Origin: Cryptomeria japonica
Taxonomy: Eukaryota; Streptophyta; Pinopsida; Cupressales; Cupressaceae
Reading direction: 5' to 3'
Length of the DNA stretch: 64,000 nt
NCBI RefSeq assembly: GCF_030272615.1
Contig: NC_081408.1
Location: 399,679,889 to 399,743,888, forward strand
Made by a program: the position numbers and the translations under genes. How positions within the stretch are numbered: the stretch's first letter is position 1; every line of letters starts with the position of its first letter. Below are positions 46,463 to 56,411 of the stretch, piece by piece. The notes under the pieces were generated by a model. That model was given only the letters and a program-made list of their open reading frames with translations. It was not told the DNA's origin and made no database searches.

Positions 46463-47522
46463 TGTTGGTATTTTGGTATGGTTTTGTCATTGATGTCAAC
46501 ACCTACTAAACACTTATCAACTCTGGCACTTTGGAGAATCAACAACATTCACCGGCAAGCAAATGACTCATGCACAATCACCGGTATCTGGTACACCGGC
46601 AAGATATAATGATCACCGACACTTGGAATGATATGGAAAACACTTGGTCACGTCGAAGACATTGTGTGGACACTTTGTCTTGGAGTTTTGTTTATTGGTA
46701 CATTAGCATTTGCATATTTGCTGTCACCGGCAAATAGGTCCAAATTACACCGACAGGTTTATCTTTTCCAGATCAGCATGACACGCTATGGAGATGACTT
46801 ATTATTGTTGTAAATGCATTAAGCCGACACATTGAATCAGTTATTGCATCGGGTATTAATTGATATGTAAATTAATTTTATCGTAATATCTTGTAGAGCC
46901 GACCTACTAAAATTGGTCTTAGGTTATGGTATAAATCTAAGATCTTATTTGTAGGATCAAGTGTGGAATGCGAAAAAGGATTGTGTGAAGGTATATGCAA
47001 GAATAAGCAAAGCTATACACGCAGACATCATTTGAAGATTGAAGGAGGGTTTTTGTAAAGACAATCAGAACTACACCAGTACTGAATCCAGCATATGAAG
47101 ATGCTAATTTTAGCAAGTACATTCTTATTGGATTTAACCATCCAATTGTAGTTAGTGTGACTCCCATTTTATGATAGAGCAGTGAGCTCTAGGCGCTTGG
47201 CCTTTCTGCATGTGCAGACCCCATTTATGTACACTTACTATTTGCAGTAGTATCATCTGATTGTGGGTAAGATTTCCCACCGTGGTTTTTCCCCTTATAG
47301 GGTTTCCATGTACAAATATTGGTGTTATGTGTTGTGGATGACTTTGTCTTTATGTTTCATGCACTAATCCTTACCGGTATAGCAATTAACTGTTGAAACT
47401 ATCTACCGACATATTAAACTGGTTTACCGGTATTAAGCATTAAGTTGGTTAACTTGTTTTTGGTTTGAATTTATTAGACAACTGATTCACCCCCCCCTCT
47501 CAGTTGTCTCCGGGACCTAACA
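46463..47522 (+). repeat. 3' LTR of the copia element
   Basis: 1060 bp, TG...CA ends, followed by the GAGAC duplication. The end region carries a C-run followed by TCTCAGTTGTCTCCGGGACC. Confidence 0.9.
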
Positions 47523-48482
47523 GAGACAACCCAGAGAAGAGGCCCAAATATTGAATATGTAAGTGAAGATGAAGGAGAAGAATCCCTGATAGAACAAGTA
47601 AACCCACTAGCGGTTGATTCAGATGAGAAAAGGTTTTGGAGGGTTTTGAGTAGGGTGAATACTAAACCTCATTTTACCCCACCAGAATATGATGGAAAGT
47701 GGGATTTAGATGAATTGATGGATTAGATGTCAGAGATGGAGAAGTATTTTGATTTTGAAAACACTGCAGAAGAAAGGAAAGTGAAATATGCCTATACCCG
47801 GTTGAAAGGTCATGCATCTCTTTGGCGGGAGCATTTGCAAGTTGATAGACAAAAAAGAGGTAAAGAGAAGATCAAGACATAGGATCAGATGATTGCTAAG
47901 TTGAAGTCAAAGTTTATACCACTTGATTATCAAGTGAATTTGTTCTGGAAGTTGCAGAATTTGAGACAATAGGAATCTAGTGTGAAGGAATACATCGAAG
48001 CATTTTACAAGTTCAATATCAGATCCAGACATGTTGATGATGAAGTTGAACAAGTTGCAATATATTTGAATGGATTGCGGATGTCTATACAAGATGAAAT
48101 CAATTTGACCAAATTAGAGACTGTTGAAGAGGCTTACCAGTATGCCCTAAAGGTAGAAGAGAAGTTAAACAAAAGACATGAGCAGAGGCAGAGAGGCAGA
48201 GGTGGAAGGTTTACCAGAGGAAGATTGCAAGGAGGAAGAGGATATACCGGAGGTAGAGGAACATGTACATATAAAAACAAGGACAAGGAAGTGAACAAAG
48301 ATGGTAATTCACACCTGAAGGATGATAGAAATTTCTATTGGAGGAGAGAACCGGATGGCTACCAGAATGAGAATTTTGGAAGACCAGACAAGAGAACATT
48401 TAGAGGAACTTGCTATAAGTGTGGATGAGAAGGAAATCGTGCTTTCGAGTGTAAGAAGAAAAAGAATACTGGAAGAGAAGTA

Positions 48483-48930
48483 GTGGTGGAAGAAAACCCC
48501 ACCGGATTAGACAATAAACCGGAAGATGGAGAACTGTTGATGATGATGAGAGCTTTGTGTCATACTAGAGGAGATGAAGAGCCCTTGCAGAGGAAGAATT
48601 TGTTCAGCACCGGATGTAAGGTATCTGGTAAGTGTTGTAAAGTTGTTATTGATAGTGGTAGTTCAGATAATCTTGTTTCAAAAGAGATGGTGAATAAGTT
48701 GAATTTGGAGAGATTGAAACACTCTAAGCCTTATCAGATAGCATGGATTCAGGATGAACATAAGTTGTTAGTAAGTGAACAATGTTTGGTGAAATTGAAA
48801 ATTGAGAATTATCATGATGAAGTCTTGTGTGATATTATGCCTATGAATATTTGTTATCTTTTGTTGGGTAGACCTTGGTAGTTTGATAGACAGGTAGTAC
48901 ATGATGGGGGGAAGAATACATATGCTATTG
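48483..48930 (+). pseudogene. Protease of the second Ty3 element
   Basis: The open frame 48483-48881 contains CKVVIDSGSSDNLVSKEMV, the D-S-G active-site triplet with the following hydrophobic segment, and CYLLLGRPW, the conserved end of Ty3 proteases. A TAG directly after that W breaks the frame. The continuation reads FDRQVVHDGGKNTYAI. Confidence 0.85.
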
Positions 48931-50138
48931 TGGCCAAAGGGATGAAGAAAACCTTTTTGCCTTTGGAGGAACCTTTGAAGAATGAAGTCTGTACGAATGC
49001 TAGAATCTATTTGGTAGATGGAAGGAAATTTTTGGATGGATTGAGACATGAGAATGTGTGTTTTGCCTTAATTCCAAAGAAGACTGAGAATCCAGAGCAT
49101 GAAAATGAACAACCGGAAGAGATAAAAGATTTGCTGAGATAATATGAAAACATCATTTCAGATAATGTGCCTGATGGATTACCACTTGTGAGAAGTATCA
49201 GTCATTGCATGGACTTGGTTCCCGGAGCTAGTTTTCTTAACAAAGCTACACACTGAATGACACTGACAGAGAATGAGGAACTGAATAGACAAGTGTAGGA
49301 GTTGTTGAAGAAAGGTTTGATCAGGGAAAGTCTGAGCCTTTGTGTACTACCAACAATATTAGCACCTAAGAAGAATTGCGAGTGGAGAATGTGTACTGAT
49401 TCCAGAGCAATAAACAAGATCATAGTAAAATACCGGTTTCCTTTGCTTAGGATGGATGACATAATGAATTGTTTGAGTGGAGAAAAATACTTTACAAAGA
49501 TAGATTTGAAGAGTGGATATCATTAGATCAGGATCAGAGAAGGAGATGAGTGGAAGACAACATTAAAGACAAACAAAGGACTGTATGAATGGTTGGTAAT
49601 TGTTGAGTGGCCAACACTAGAAATCATTGGAGAGGTAAGATCATTTCATGGATTGGCTAGTTTTTACTGGAAGTTCAACATAAATTTCAGTTCAGTTTGT
49701 AACCCTATGACTAAGACCATGAGGGGAGATTGGAAGGAATTCAAGTGGACCACCAGAGCAAACAAAAGTTTTGAACTGGTGAAGGAGAAAGTGACTGAGC
49801 AACTTGTGTTAGCTTTATCAGATATCAATAAAGTATTTCAAGTGGATTGTGATGCAAGTGGAACAACAATAGGAGTAGTCTTGAGTCAGGAAGGGAGAAC
49901 AATAGCTTATTTTAGTGAGAAATTGAATGATGCCCGAAGGAAATATTCAGTGTATGATCAAGATTTTTATGCCATAGTTCAAGCCTTGAAGAGGTGGAGA
50001 CATTATCTGTTGCCTAAGGAGTTTGTGTCGTATACAGATCATCAAGCTTTGCAGTATTTGAATAGTAAGAGTAAGTTGAATCAAAGATATATGAGGGGTA
50101 GAATTCTTGCAGAGTTACACCTTTGTGTTGAAGCATAG
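48931..50138 (+). pseudogene. RT and RNase H of the second Ty3 element, catalytic core deleted
   Basis: The N-terminal RT is readable (49302-49526): [37 protein letters not shown] and [12 protein letters not shown] (first catalytic D), then a TAG. At about 49590 the frame passes from TNKGLYEWLV directly to IVEWPTLEIIGEVRSFHGLA. The MPFGL box, the Y-x-DD box and everything between are therefore missing, a deletion of a few hundred bases. RNase H follows (FQVDCDASGTTIGVVLSQEG, YSVYDQDFYAIVQALKRWRH, SYTDHQALQYL). The enzyme cannot work. Confidence 0.85.
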
Positions 50139-51251
50139 AAGTGGGAAATCTAACAAAGTTGCCGATGCATTGAGTAGGAGAAGGAATTTGATGACAAAGA
50201 TGAGAGTGACAGTATTAGGATTTGAAGAATTGAAGACTTTGTATGATGATGACCCAGATTTTGCAGAACCTTGGAAAGCATCTAGAGAACCGGTTATGGT
50301 AGATAGAAGCAAGTGGCTGGATTACTTCATTCAGGATGGGATACTATTCAGAGGAGTTCAATTGTGCATACCTAAGAGTTCTATGAGGGAAAATTTGATA
50401 AAGGAGAAACACAGTGGAGGTTTAGCTGGACATTTTGGTATTGATAAAATAGTAGCATTGGTGAGTGAGCAATACTTTTGGCCCTGGATTCATAAGGATG
50501 TTAAGAAATATGTGCAAAGTTGTAGAGTTTGTCAAGTTGCAAAGGGTAGTAGTCAGAATGTGGGATTGCATAAACCTTTGACAATACCGGTAAGACCTTG
50601 GGAGGATATAAGCATGGATTTTGTACTTGGATTACCTAAAACACTCAGAGGGAATGATTCTATATTTGTGGTAGTGGATAGATTCTCGAAGATGGCTCAT
50701 TTCATATCTTGTAAGAAGACATCAGATGCATTACATGTAGCAGACCTATTTTTCAAGGAAGTAGTGAGATTGCATGGGTTACCTAAGAGCATAGTTTCAG
50801 ACAAAGACACTAAGTTTGTTGGCTATTTTTGGAGAACACTTTAGAAGAAGATGAAGACAGATTTGAAGTTCAGTTCTAGTTTTCATCCATAGACTGATGG
50901 ACAGACAAAAGTGGTTAACCGGAGCTTGGGAAATTTGTTGAGATGTATAGCTGGAGATAAAACCGGAAGTTAGAATTTTATTCTTGCACAAGTAGATTTT
51001 GCCTACAACAATTTAGTAAATAGGAGTACCAGAAGAACACCTTTTGAGATTGTTATTAGAGTGCATCCTAGAGATATATTAGAATTAAGAAATATTAAGA
51101 GTGAAGACCAGAGAAGTTCAGAAGTAAAAGACTTTGCAGATCACATGGCAACCTTGCATATTCAGGTTAAGCAGCATTTGGAAGACATGAACAAAAAATA
51201 TAAGTAGAAGGCAGAGGGGAAGAGGAGACATAAGGAGTTTGAAGTTGGTGA
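50107..51251 (+). pseudogene. Integrase of the second Ty3 element
   Basis: The frame 50107-50844 begins at the end of RNase H (KSNKVADALSRR). It shows the HHCC zinc region (HSGGLAGHFGIDK, CRVCQVAKG) and the catalytic core (ISMDFVLGLPK, first D; VSDKDTKFVGYFW, second D). It stops at a TAG where a Trp is expected. The same frame continues through further stops to TDGQTKVVNRSLGNLLRC (the E is V here) and TRRTPFEIV. At 51251 the reading HKEFEVGD is cut by the transposon terminus. Confidence 0.85.
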
Positions 51252-51289
51252 TAGGGATAACTTTAAGAAACCCCCCCAGGGAAACTGTG

Positions 51290-51660
51290 TAAAATCCTGG
51301 CGAATCAGACATTATTTTTGGGGGGGAATTTTCATATTGATGGCGAATTTTTTTTTTTAAATGACGAAAAAATTATTTTGTATTGGCGAATTTTTTTCTA
51401 GTGTGCGAAAATGCCATAAATTTCTCGCGAATAATGCCTTGTTCTATGGGGAAAATATTTATTGTGGGAGGCGAATAATTATTGTTAAAAGGAACAAATA
51501 TATAATTGTATGAGCGAAAATTTTTACTCCAAAGGAAAAATTATTTAAATGTATTGGCGATTTTTATCCACCGCTTGAAAATTATTTAAATGTATTGGTG
51601 AATATTTTGTTATTTATGGTATAATATATAATTCATTGGCGATTTCATGAATTCATTGCC
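51290..51660. repeat. Left subterminal TGGCGA repeats of hAT-like element 2
   Basis: Recurring CTGGCGAAT, GATGGCGAATTT, ATTGGCGAATTT, GAGGCGAATAAT, ATTGGCGATTTTT and ATTGGCGATTTC. They have the same words, orientation and spacing style as the left side of the element at 36390. Confidence 0.75.
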
Positions 51661-51799
51661 ATTAATAGACAAGGCACATCACATCACATCAGTACATCAC
51701 ATCACATAATACATTGAGTCCGGACTCTGCACGATGTATCAATAAGCGCGACCTCTTTGACACGTAAAGGGTGACACATACCTAAAATATATCAATGAT

Positions 51800-51905
51800 T
51801 TTAAACCGTTCGATGATCGTATATCAATGGCTGAAGTTTTATTTCGGCCCAATTTTCTAAAGAGAACATAGCTCACCAGAAAGTGCCCGGAATGGAATTG
51901 GATTC
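51800..51905 (+). promoter_or_regulatory. Upstream module shared with the 54.8-55.9 kb array
   Basis: AAACCGTTCGATGATC, ATTTCGGCCC (51841) and GTGCCCGGAATGGAATTGG (51884) occur in the same order and nearly the same spacing as in each unit of the array before the 56412 locus. It lies about 400 bp upstream of the 52301 ATG. A regulatory role is inferred only from position. Confidence 0.45.
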
Positions 51906-52300
51906 AATAGACACATATCAAATGTCACGAATCACGATCCATAATTTTGTTCATTTAATATATATCTTTTCGCTTACGACAATCCACTCTGTCCCCATGA
52001 CTTCCAATGTGATACTTGCCAATTTGGTACTAGTTCATAGTTGTTTCCAATTTCGCACACTCATGCATTTATGGGAAAGATTTGTAGAGATATGAAAGAT
52101 TTAAATTTTTTTATAGCAGTTAATACTGTTAAAGAAGTAATTATTACAATCAAGAGCTTCAACAATTTATATACGATCTCTGCTTCTTTCATCTTCAATT
52201 AGCCTTTGCCATTTAGTAGATAAATTGTTAGAGCTCACGGTATTTTAGGTTTATAGGCTCAGTGCTCAGGTTGTTTAATTTGTTAATCTGTTTTCTCAAG

Positions 52301-52876
52301 ATGGACACTCCCATCCACTTGAGAAGCATTTCTGCAGAGGACCAAAGGGCCTTTCTAGGCTCCGTTAGAGACCCAACCCTCCAATCAGTCTGCAAGGAGG
52401 TTGGGTCGTTCACCAATGAAGCTGTGCGGATGGTGCTGGGCAGAGAATTTCTGCGAAACGAAAATAGGTACCGTGTTAACACGGACATTACATCCTGCTT
52501 CTTAGCGTCTCTTCTGGACTTGGGAGGAGACAAGGTGGATATGCTGATGCTGTTGAGGAAGGTTTTTAAGGAAGACTTCCTCGGAGACGACATTACTCTT
52601 GTCGTTCTTGTAGAAGTAGGGGTGGGGATCCCTTGGGCGAGTGAATTATCCAAGCTTCTCCTCCCTGACCAAGCAGTGCTAGTGGCCAGACAACCGTTTC
52701 TCCTAATCCTGAATGCGGAGCAGCTAACGCGTCACAAAAAATGGGCGTGGATTGGCAGGGACTTCCTCCGGAAATGGTTCCTCCTGGACAACTTTCCAAA
52801 CTGCATGTGGCTTGAAGAATTCTCTCAGCTTATGCTGTCTGAAGAATTCTACATGGAAGGAGGGCCAAATTCATAG
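52301..52876 (+). CDS. Unknown protein, 191 aa, paralogue of the 53485-54186 product
   Basis: An intact single-exon frame starting MDTPIHLRS. An upstream in-frame ATG exists (52262), but the 52301 start aligns with the start of its relative (MEANFTLRT). Shared features in order: FLGSV-x-D (FLGKV-x-D in the relative), an A-x-R/M-x-x-L-x-x-E segment, NRYRVN against HRYRTN, a Leu-rich segment, FL-x-x-D, and GVGI. I see no signal peptide, membrane helix or known domain. Codon use is ordinary and there are no stops, unlike most of the window, so it may be under selection or recently duplicated. Role unknown; it lies in the left part of the putative hAT-like element. Confidence 0.6.
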   Translation: MDTPIHLRSISAEDQRAFLGSVRDPTLQSVCKEVGSFTNEAVRMVLGREFLRNENRYRVNTDITSCFLASLLDLGGDKVDMLMLLRKVFKEDFLGDDITLVVLVEVGVGIPWASELSKLLLPDQAVLVARQPFLLILNAEQLTRHKKWAWIGRDFLRKWFLLDNFPNCMWLEEFSQLMLSEEFYMEGGPNS

Positions 52877-53484
52877 GGAAAAATTGTAAACAATTCCACT
52901 ACCTGTAGTTTTTTTTCCCTATGTCCTTGAACCCTAACAGGCTGAGTGCCAGAGGCTCACTCATTTTGGCTTTTAAGTTTTTGGGGGACTCAAGTCTTCG
53001 ACGAAAAAATTGTAAATTTCAAAAACATAAATAATTTAATGATAATTTTTCAAATTCCAGTTTGTTTCACTTTGCCTCTTACATTCTTATGGATATAAAA
53101 ATGCTTTCTATAATTCTATTTCATTTTTATTAATTAATTTCTTTCAAATGCTTTTTGTATATGAGCTACCGGCTACGTTATTTCAATTATTTGTTAAACA
53201 ATGGAAATAAATTTAATACCGTGATCTTTTTATGTAATGCTATAAAAAAAAAATTCAATTCGTTCCATTAATTATTTGTACACTGATTATGGTTGATTGT
53301 AATTTTATAAATATATACTATTACTATATAGTCATTCAAAATACAAAATTTCAAAAGTTGCAAGATACAAAAGTTTATTGGTCAAGGTTTTTTCATTCAA
53401 TTAATTGAAACATTTCAAGATACAAAATTTGTCCACAGCTTATAGCAAGCAGACAAAAAAACTAGTTCATTGCTGATAGGCCGC
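52877..53484. other. Convergent intergenic spacer
   Basis: AT-rich spacer between the 3' ends of the two paralogous genes. No gene recognised. Confidence 0.5.
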
Positions 53485-54186
53485 TCACTCAGTCTCACTA
53501 TCCCCCTGGTCCTCCCAATCCCTTCCCTCCTCAGAGGTCGATACTTTGGCTTTCCCTTTTGCCGCTTCAGCTTTCATTTTTGGAATGCAGTTTAGGAACT
53601 CGAAGTCGGGGTCGCCCTCCAAGCTTGCCAGTAGCTGTATGGCCCTTCCTTCTTCAGCCCTATCTCTCAATGCCCTACCAACCTCCATCCTTGCCACCAC
53701 ATGCAAAGCATTCAGGAATTCATCCACCCTCGTTAATTTAACAAAGAGTTTCATCGCTTCCCACCCCACTCGGGCTCGTTCACGACACTGGTATTTGATT
53801 TCATCCTCTGGGCCACGAATAAAAGGAAGCAATTCCTCCTGGTCGTCCCCTTCCATAATTCGAATGCCAACTCCCGACACCACCCACTCCAAGATTGAAT
53901 CCAGGTTAATCAAAAACTCCCCATCAATCAATTTGACCAATGTGAGTTTTACCTTTTCCAGCTCCGGTTCGAATTCACAGGTCCACACCATAATCAGAGA
54001 GTAAACCTCCATGTTAGTTCGATACCGGTGACTAATATGTGCCACCTCCTCTGCAAGCATCAGTCGAGCTGCCACCCACAACTTCTCCTCCTTAAACTTG
54101 AATAGTCCTTGCATTCGTTTATCAGATACTTTGCCCAAAAATGGCACCAACTTCTTGTCTGTTCGAAGTGTGAAATTGGCCTCCAT
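53485..54186 (-). CDS. Unknown protein, 233 aa, paralogue of the 52301-52876 product
   Basis: An intact minus-strand frame from MEANFTLRT to a very acidic end (EGRDWEDQGDSETE). The N-terminal 120 residues parallel the 52301 product: FLGKVSDKRMQ, AARLMLAEEV, HRYRTNMEV, a Leu-rich stretch, FLINLDS and VVSGVGI. The extra C-terminal part has a charged, possibly helical stretch (ARVGWEAMKLFVKLTRVDEF) and a lysine/alanine-rich segment (KMKAEAAKGKAKV). No catalytic motif or known domain is recognised. It is convergent with its relative, 0.6 kb apart, pointing to a local inverted duplication followed by divergence. Confidence 0.6.
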   Translation of the reverse strand: MEANFTLRTDKKLVPFLGKVSDKRMQGLFKFKEEKLWVAARLMLAEEVAHISHRYRTNMEVYSLIMVWTCEFEPELEKVKLTLVKLIDGEFLINLDSILEWVVSGVGIRIMEGDDQEELLPFIRGPEDEIKYQCRERARVGWEAMKLFVKLTRVDEFLNALHVVARMEVGRALRDRAEEGRAIQLLASLEGDPDFEFLNCIPKMKAEAAKGKAKVSTSEEGRDWEDQGDSETE

Positions 54187-54810
54187 TGTCTTACAGAAGG
54201 TATGATTCTACGAACTACGAACTACAGATTTGTTCTGCACTTGCAGCTGCTTCAAAGCAAAAAGTGGTACACAGATGAAAAGGTAAAAAAATCTGCCTCC
54301 GTCTTAACTCTTATAGGCCGGGTAATGAATCTGCACAATAAGACATTAATGCCATGAGATCACGAAAAAGATTTCCTACCATCCTCCCCTTCCTCCTTTC
54401 GTACGACATGCCGTAGACAACTCCTTGTGCAACAATTAATCGCCATCTTGGCATTTGTACTTTCCAAATTTTCTCACCTTAACAGGTTGAGGACTGCAGT
54501 TGCACATTTTTTTAAATTAATAGACTAAATTTATGTTGAAATTTTATATATATTTTAAAACTATTTTTGAAAATGATATATCGTAAACATATTTTCAAAG
54601 AATTTTGTTAAACGTTAAATTAATATTGAATGTTTTCTTTTTAATATTAAACTTTTACCTTTCAAATTGTAGATCAAAATTTATATTTTTATTTAGTTAT
54701 TTGTTTTATTCTAGAAACTAAGTTTCATGTTTAATACTATTTTTGAATTTAGAATTTTTACAAATAATATTAACATTATTTTTAATAGTTATCTCAAACT
54801 ATTGTCCAAT
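54187..54810. other. AT-rich spacer, upstream of the minus-strand gene
   Basis: It would contain the promoter of the 53485-54186 gene. No clear TATA or repeat stands out. Downstream it passes into the tandem array. Confidence 0.45.
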
Positions 54811-55890
54811 GCCCGGAATTGAACATTTTAAATTTAATTAAATAGAATTAAGTGAAAGTCTATACTTAATACTTATAGTCTATGACTCTATAGACTATAA
54901 ATCTCTTTTTCGGGAGGAATTTTAAAATGATTTAGTAGACTTTAAAAATAGATCAGAAAAGTAACGAGTATGGTGACATGCCCGAAAAAATGGCAGAAGT
55001 CGTGGGACCCACTTCATCAAAAAATAGGTACCATCGACCGTTGGATGAACAAAGATCAACGACTAGGGTGGATTTCGGCCCGAATGTGGGAAGCAAACAC
55101 CTTTCTGAGAACTTTGCCCGGAATTGGACATTTTAAATTTAATTAAATATAATTAATTCTAAAAATCTCTTTTTCAGGCGGAATTTTAAAATGATTAAAT
55201 AGACTAAAAATCAAACCGGAAAAGTGACGAGAGTATGGTGACGTGTCAGAAAAATGGCAGAAGTCGTGGGACCCACTACATCTTAAAACAGGTACGATTG
55301 ACCCACGACCGTTGGATGAACAAAGATCAACGACTAGGGTGGATTTCGGCCCAAATGTGGGAAGTGAACACATTTGGGAGAACTTCGCCCAGAATTGGAC
55401 ATTTTAAATGTAATTAAATACAATTAAGTCTATAAAGCTTTTTTTCGGGCGGAGGTTTAAAATGATTAAATAGACTAAAAATCAAACCGGAAAAGTGACA
55501 CGAGTATGGTGACGTGCCTGAAAACTGGCAAAAGTGATGGGACCCATGACAACTGACAATAGGTACCATCGTCCGTTGGATGAGCAAAGATCAACGGCTT
55601 AGGGTGGATTTCGGCCCGAATGTGGGAAGTGAACACATTTGGGAGAACGTTGCTCGGAATTGAAACGTTTTAAATTTAATTAAATTTAAGTAAGTCTGTA
55701 AAGCACTTTTTCGGACGAAAGTTTAAAATTATTAAACAGACTTAAAAAAATCACTCGTAAAGTCACAACAGGTACCTTGGTCCCTCGTCCGTTGGATGAG
55801 CAAAGATCAACGGCTTAGGGTGGATTTCGGCCCGAATGTGGGAAGTGAACACATTTGGGAGAACTTCGCCCGGAATTGAACGTATTACAT
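54811..55890. repeat. Tandem array, four to five units of about 216-305 bp
   Basis: The phrase GCCCGGAATTG (or a near variant) recurs at about 54811, 55116, 55387, 55652 and 55868. Between these each unit holds TTTAAATTTAATTAAAT, a CTTTTTCGGGCGGA segment, AAAATGATTAAATAGACT, a GTGACG/ATGGTGAC segment, TGGGACCCAC, an ACCGTTGGATGA-CAAAGATCAACG box and GATTTCGGCCCGAATGTGGG. Later units are shorter through internal deletions. The array sits between the divergent 53485-54186 (minus) and 56412 (plus) genes and ends about 520 bp before the latter's ATG. Confidence 0.85.
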
Positions 55891-55892
55891 TT

Positions 55893-56095
55893 AATGTCCT
55901 CAGAAATTCAGAATTTATACTGAAGTATTGAATGTTTTGTCCTTCGGCATCGAATAATTAATAATAATTAATAAAATTACAACATGATTCTTATGTCCTC
56001 GAAATTTATACTGAAGTAATGAATGTTTTGTCCTTCGGCATCGAACAGTTATTAATAGTAATTAATAAAATTACAACATGATTCTTGATATTTTG
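55893..56095. repeat. Direct duplication of about 90 bp
   Basis: Two adjacent copies contain TTATACTGAAGTA(T/A)TGAATG, then TTTTGTCCTTCGGCATCGAA, then AATTAATAAAATTACAACAT and GATTCTT. Each copy is about 85-95 bp. Confidence 0.8.
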
Positions 56096-56411
56096 CCCTT
56101 TAGGTTTTACTTTTCTACTTTTTAGAGTTTTCAAAATAAGAGACTCGTAAATCATAATCGTCTTTCATTTCTTGGATAAACCTGTAAATCGAGGGAGATT
56201 CAGAAACAACTACTAGATTGAGGAATGCAAGTTGCAACAGAGACTGTCTGCGCCAATCTAGTGAAATAGAAATTCCAATTTCCGGGTAAAATCTAGAACA
56301 CCTACATCCCACCTTTTTTGCTTTTGGTAATCTCGTGGTCCAATTTGAGGGTTAGCATTTTCAGGTTTTTATCAAGCTGCCTAGCATTATTTTGAATTAT
56401 TAACAATAATA

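Larger units (their letters stand above)
45093..47522 (+). mobile_element. Internally deleted Ty1-copia element
   Basis: Flanked by GAGAC at 45088-45092 and 47523-47527. The 3' LTR (46463-47522, TGTTGGTATT...GGGACCTAACA) is complete. The 5' LTR (45093-45870) lacks its last 280 bp or so and is joined directly to the end of pol. So a deletion removed the 5' LTR end, primer site, gag and nearly all pol. A purine tract (GAAGGGGGAGAT) precedes the 3' LTR. The insertion lies in gag of the second Ty3 element. Confidence 0.92.
44989..48480 (+). pseudogene. Gag of the second Ty3 element, split by a copia insertion
   Basis: The candidate start at 44989 (MVRRGARNGGAHG) is cut at 45092 and resumes at 47528. 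The gag core is clear: FTPPEYDGKWDLDELMD, KVKYAYTRLKGHASLWREHL, FIPLDYQVNLFWKLQNLRQ and VKEYIEAFYKFNIRSR. Stops occur near 47728, 47882 and 47972. An arginine/glycine-rich stretch (QRGRGGRFTRGRLQGGRGY) leads to a zinc knuckle CYKCG-stop-EGNRAFEC, in which the usual H is N. The protein is therefore inactive. Confidence 0.8.
44140..51251 (+). mobile_element. Second Ty3 retrotransposon, 5' portion (interrupted and truncated)
   Basis: A 5' LTR (start not resolved, end at 44879), a primer site at 44882, and gag, protease, RT, RNase H and integrase to 51251, where a hAT-like terminus begins inside the integrase C-terminal region. Gag is split by the copia insertion 45093-47522. No 3' LTR lies within the window; if the insertion at 51252 is one large transposon, the 3' LTR should lie beyond 64000. 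Confidence 0.8.

Noticed and set aside
52262-52300. Earlier ATG as start of the 52301 gene
   Set aside because: The 13 extra residues (MLRLFNLLICFLK) have no counterpart in the paralogue, whose start aligns with 52301.
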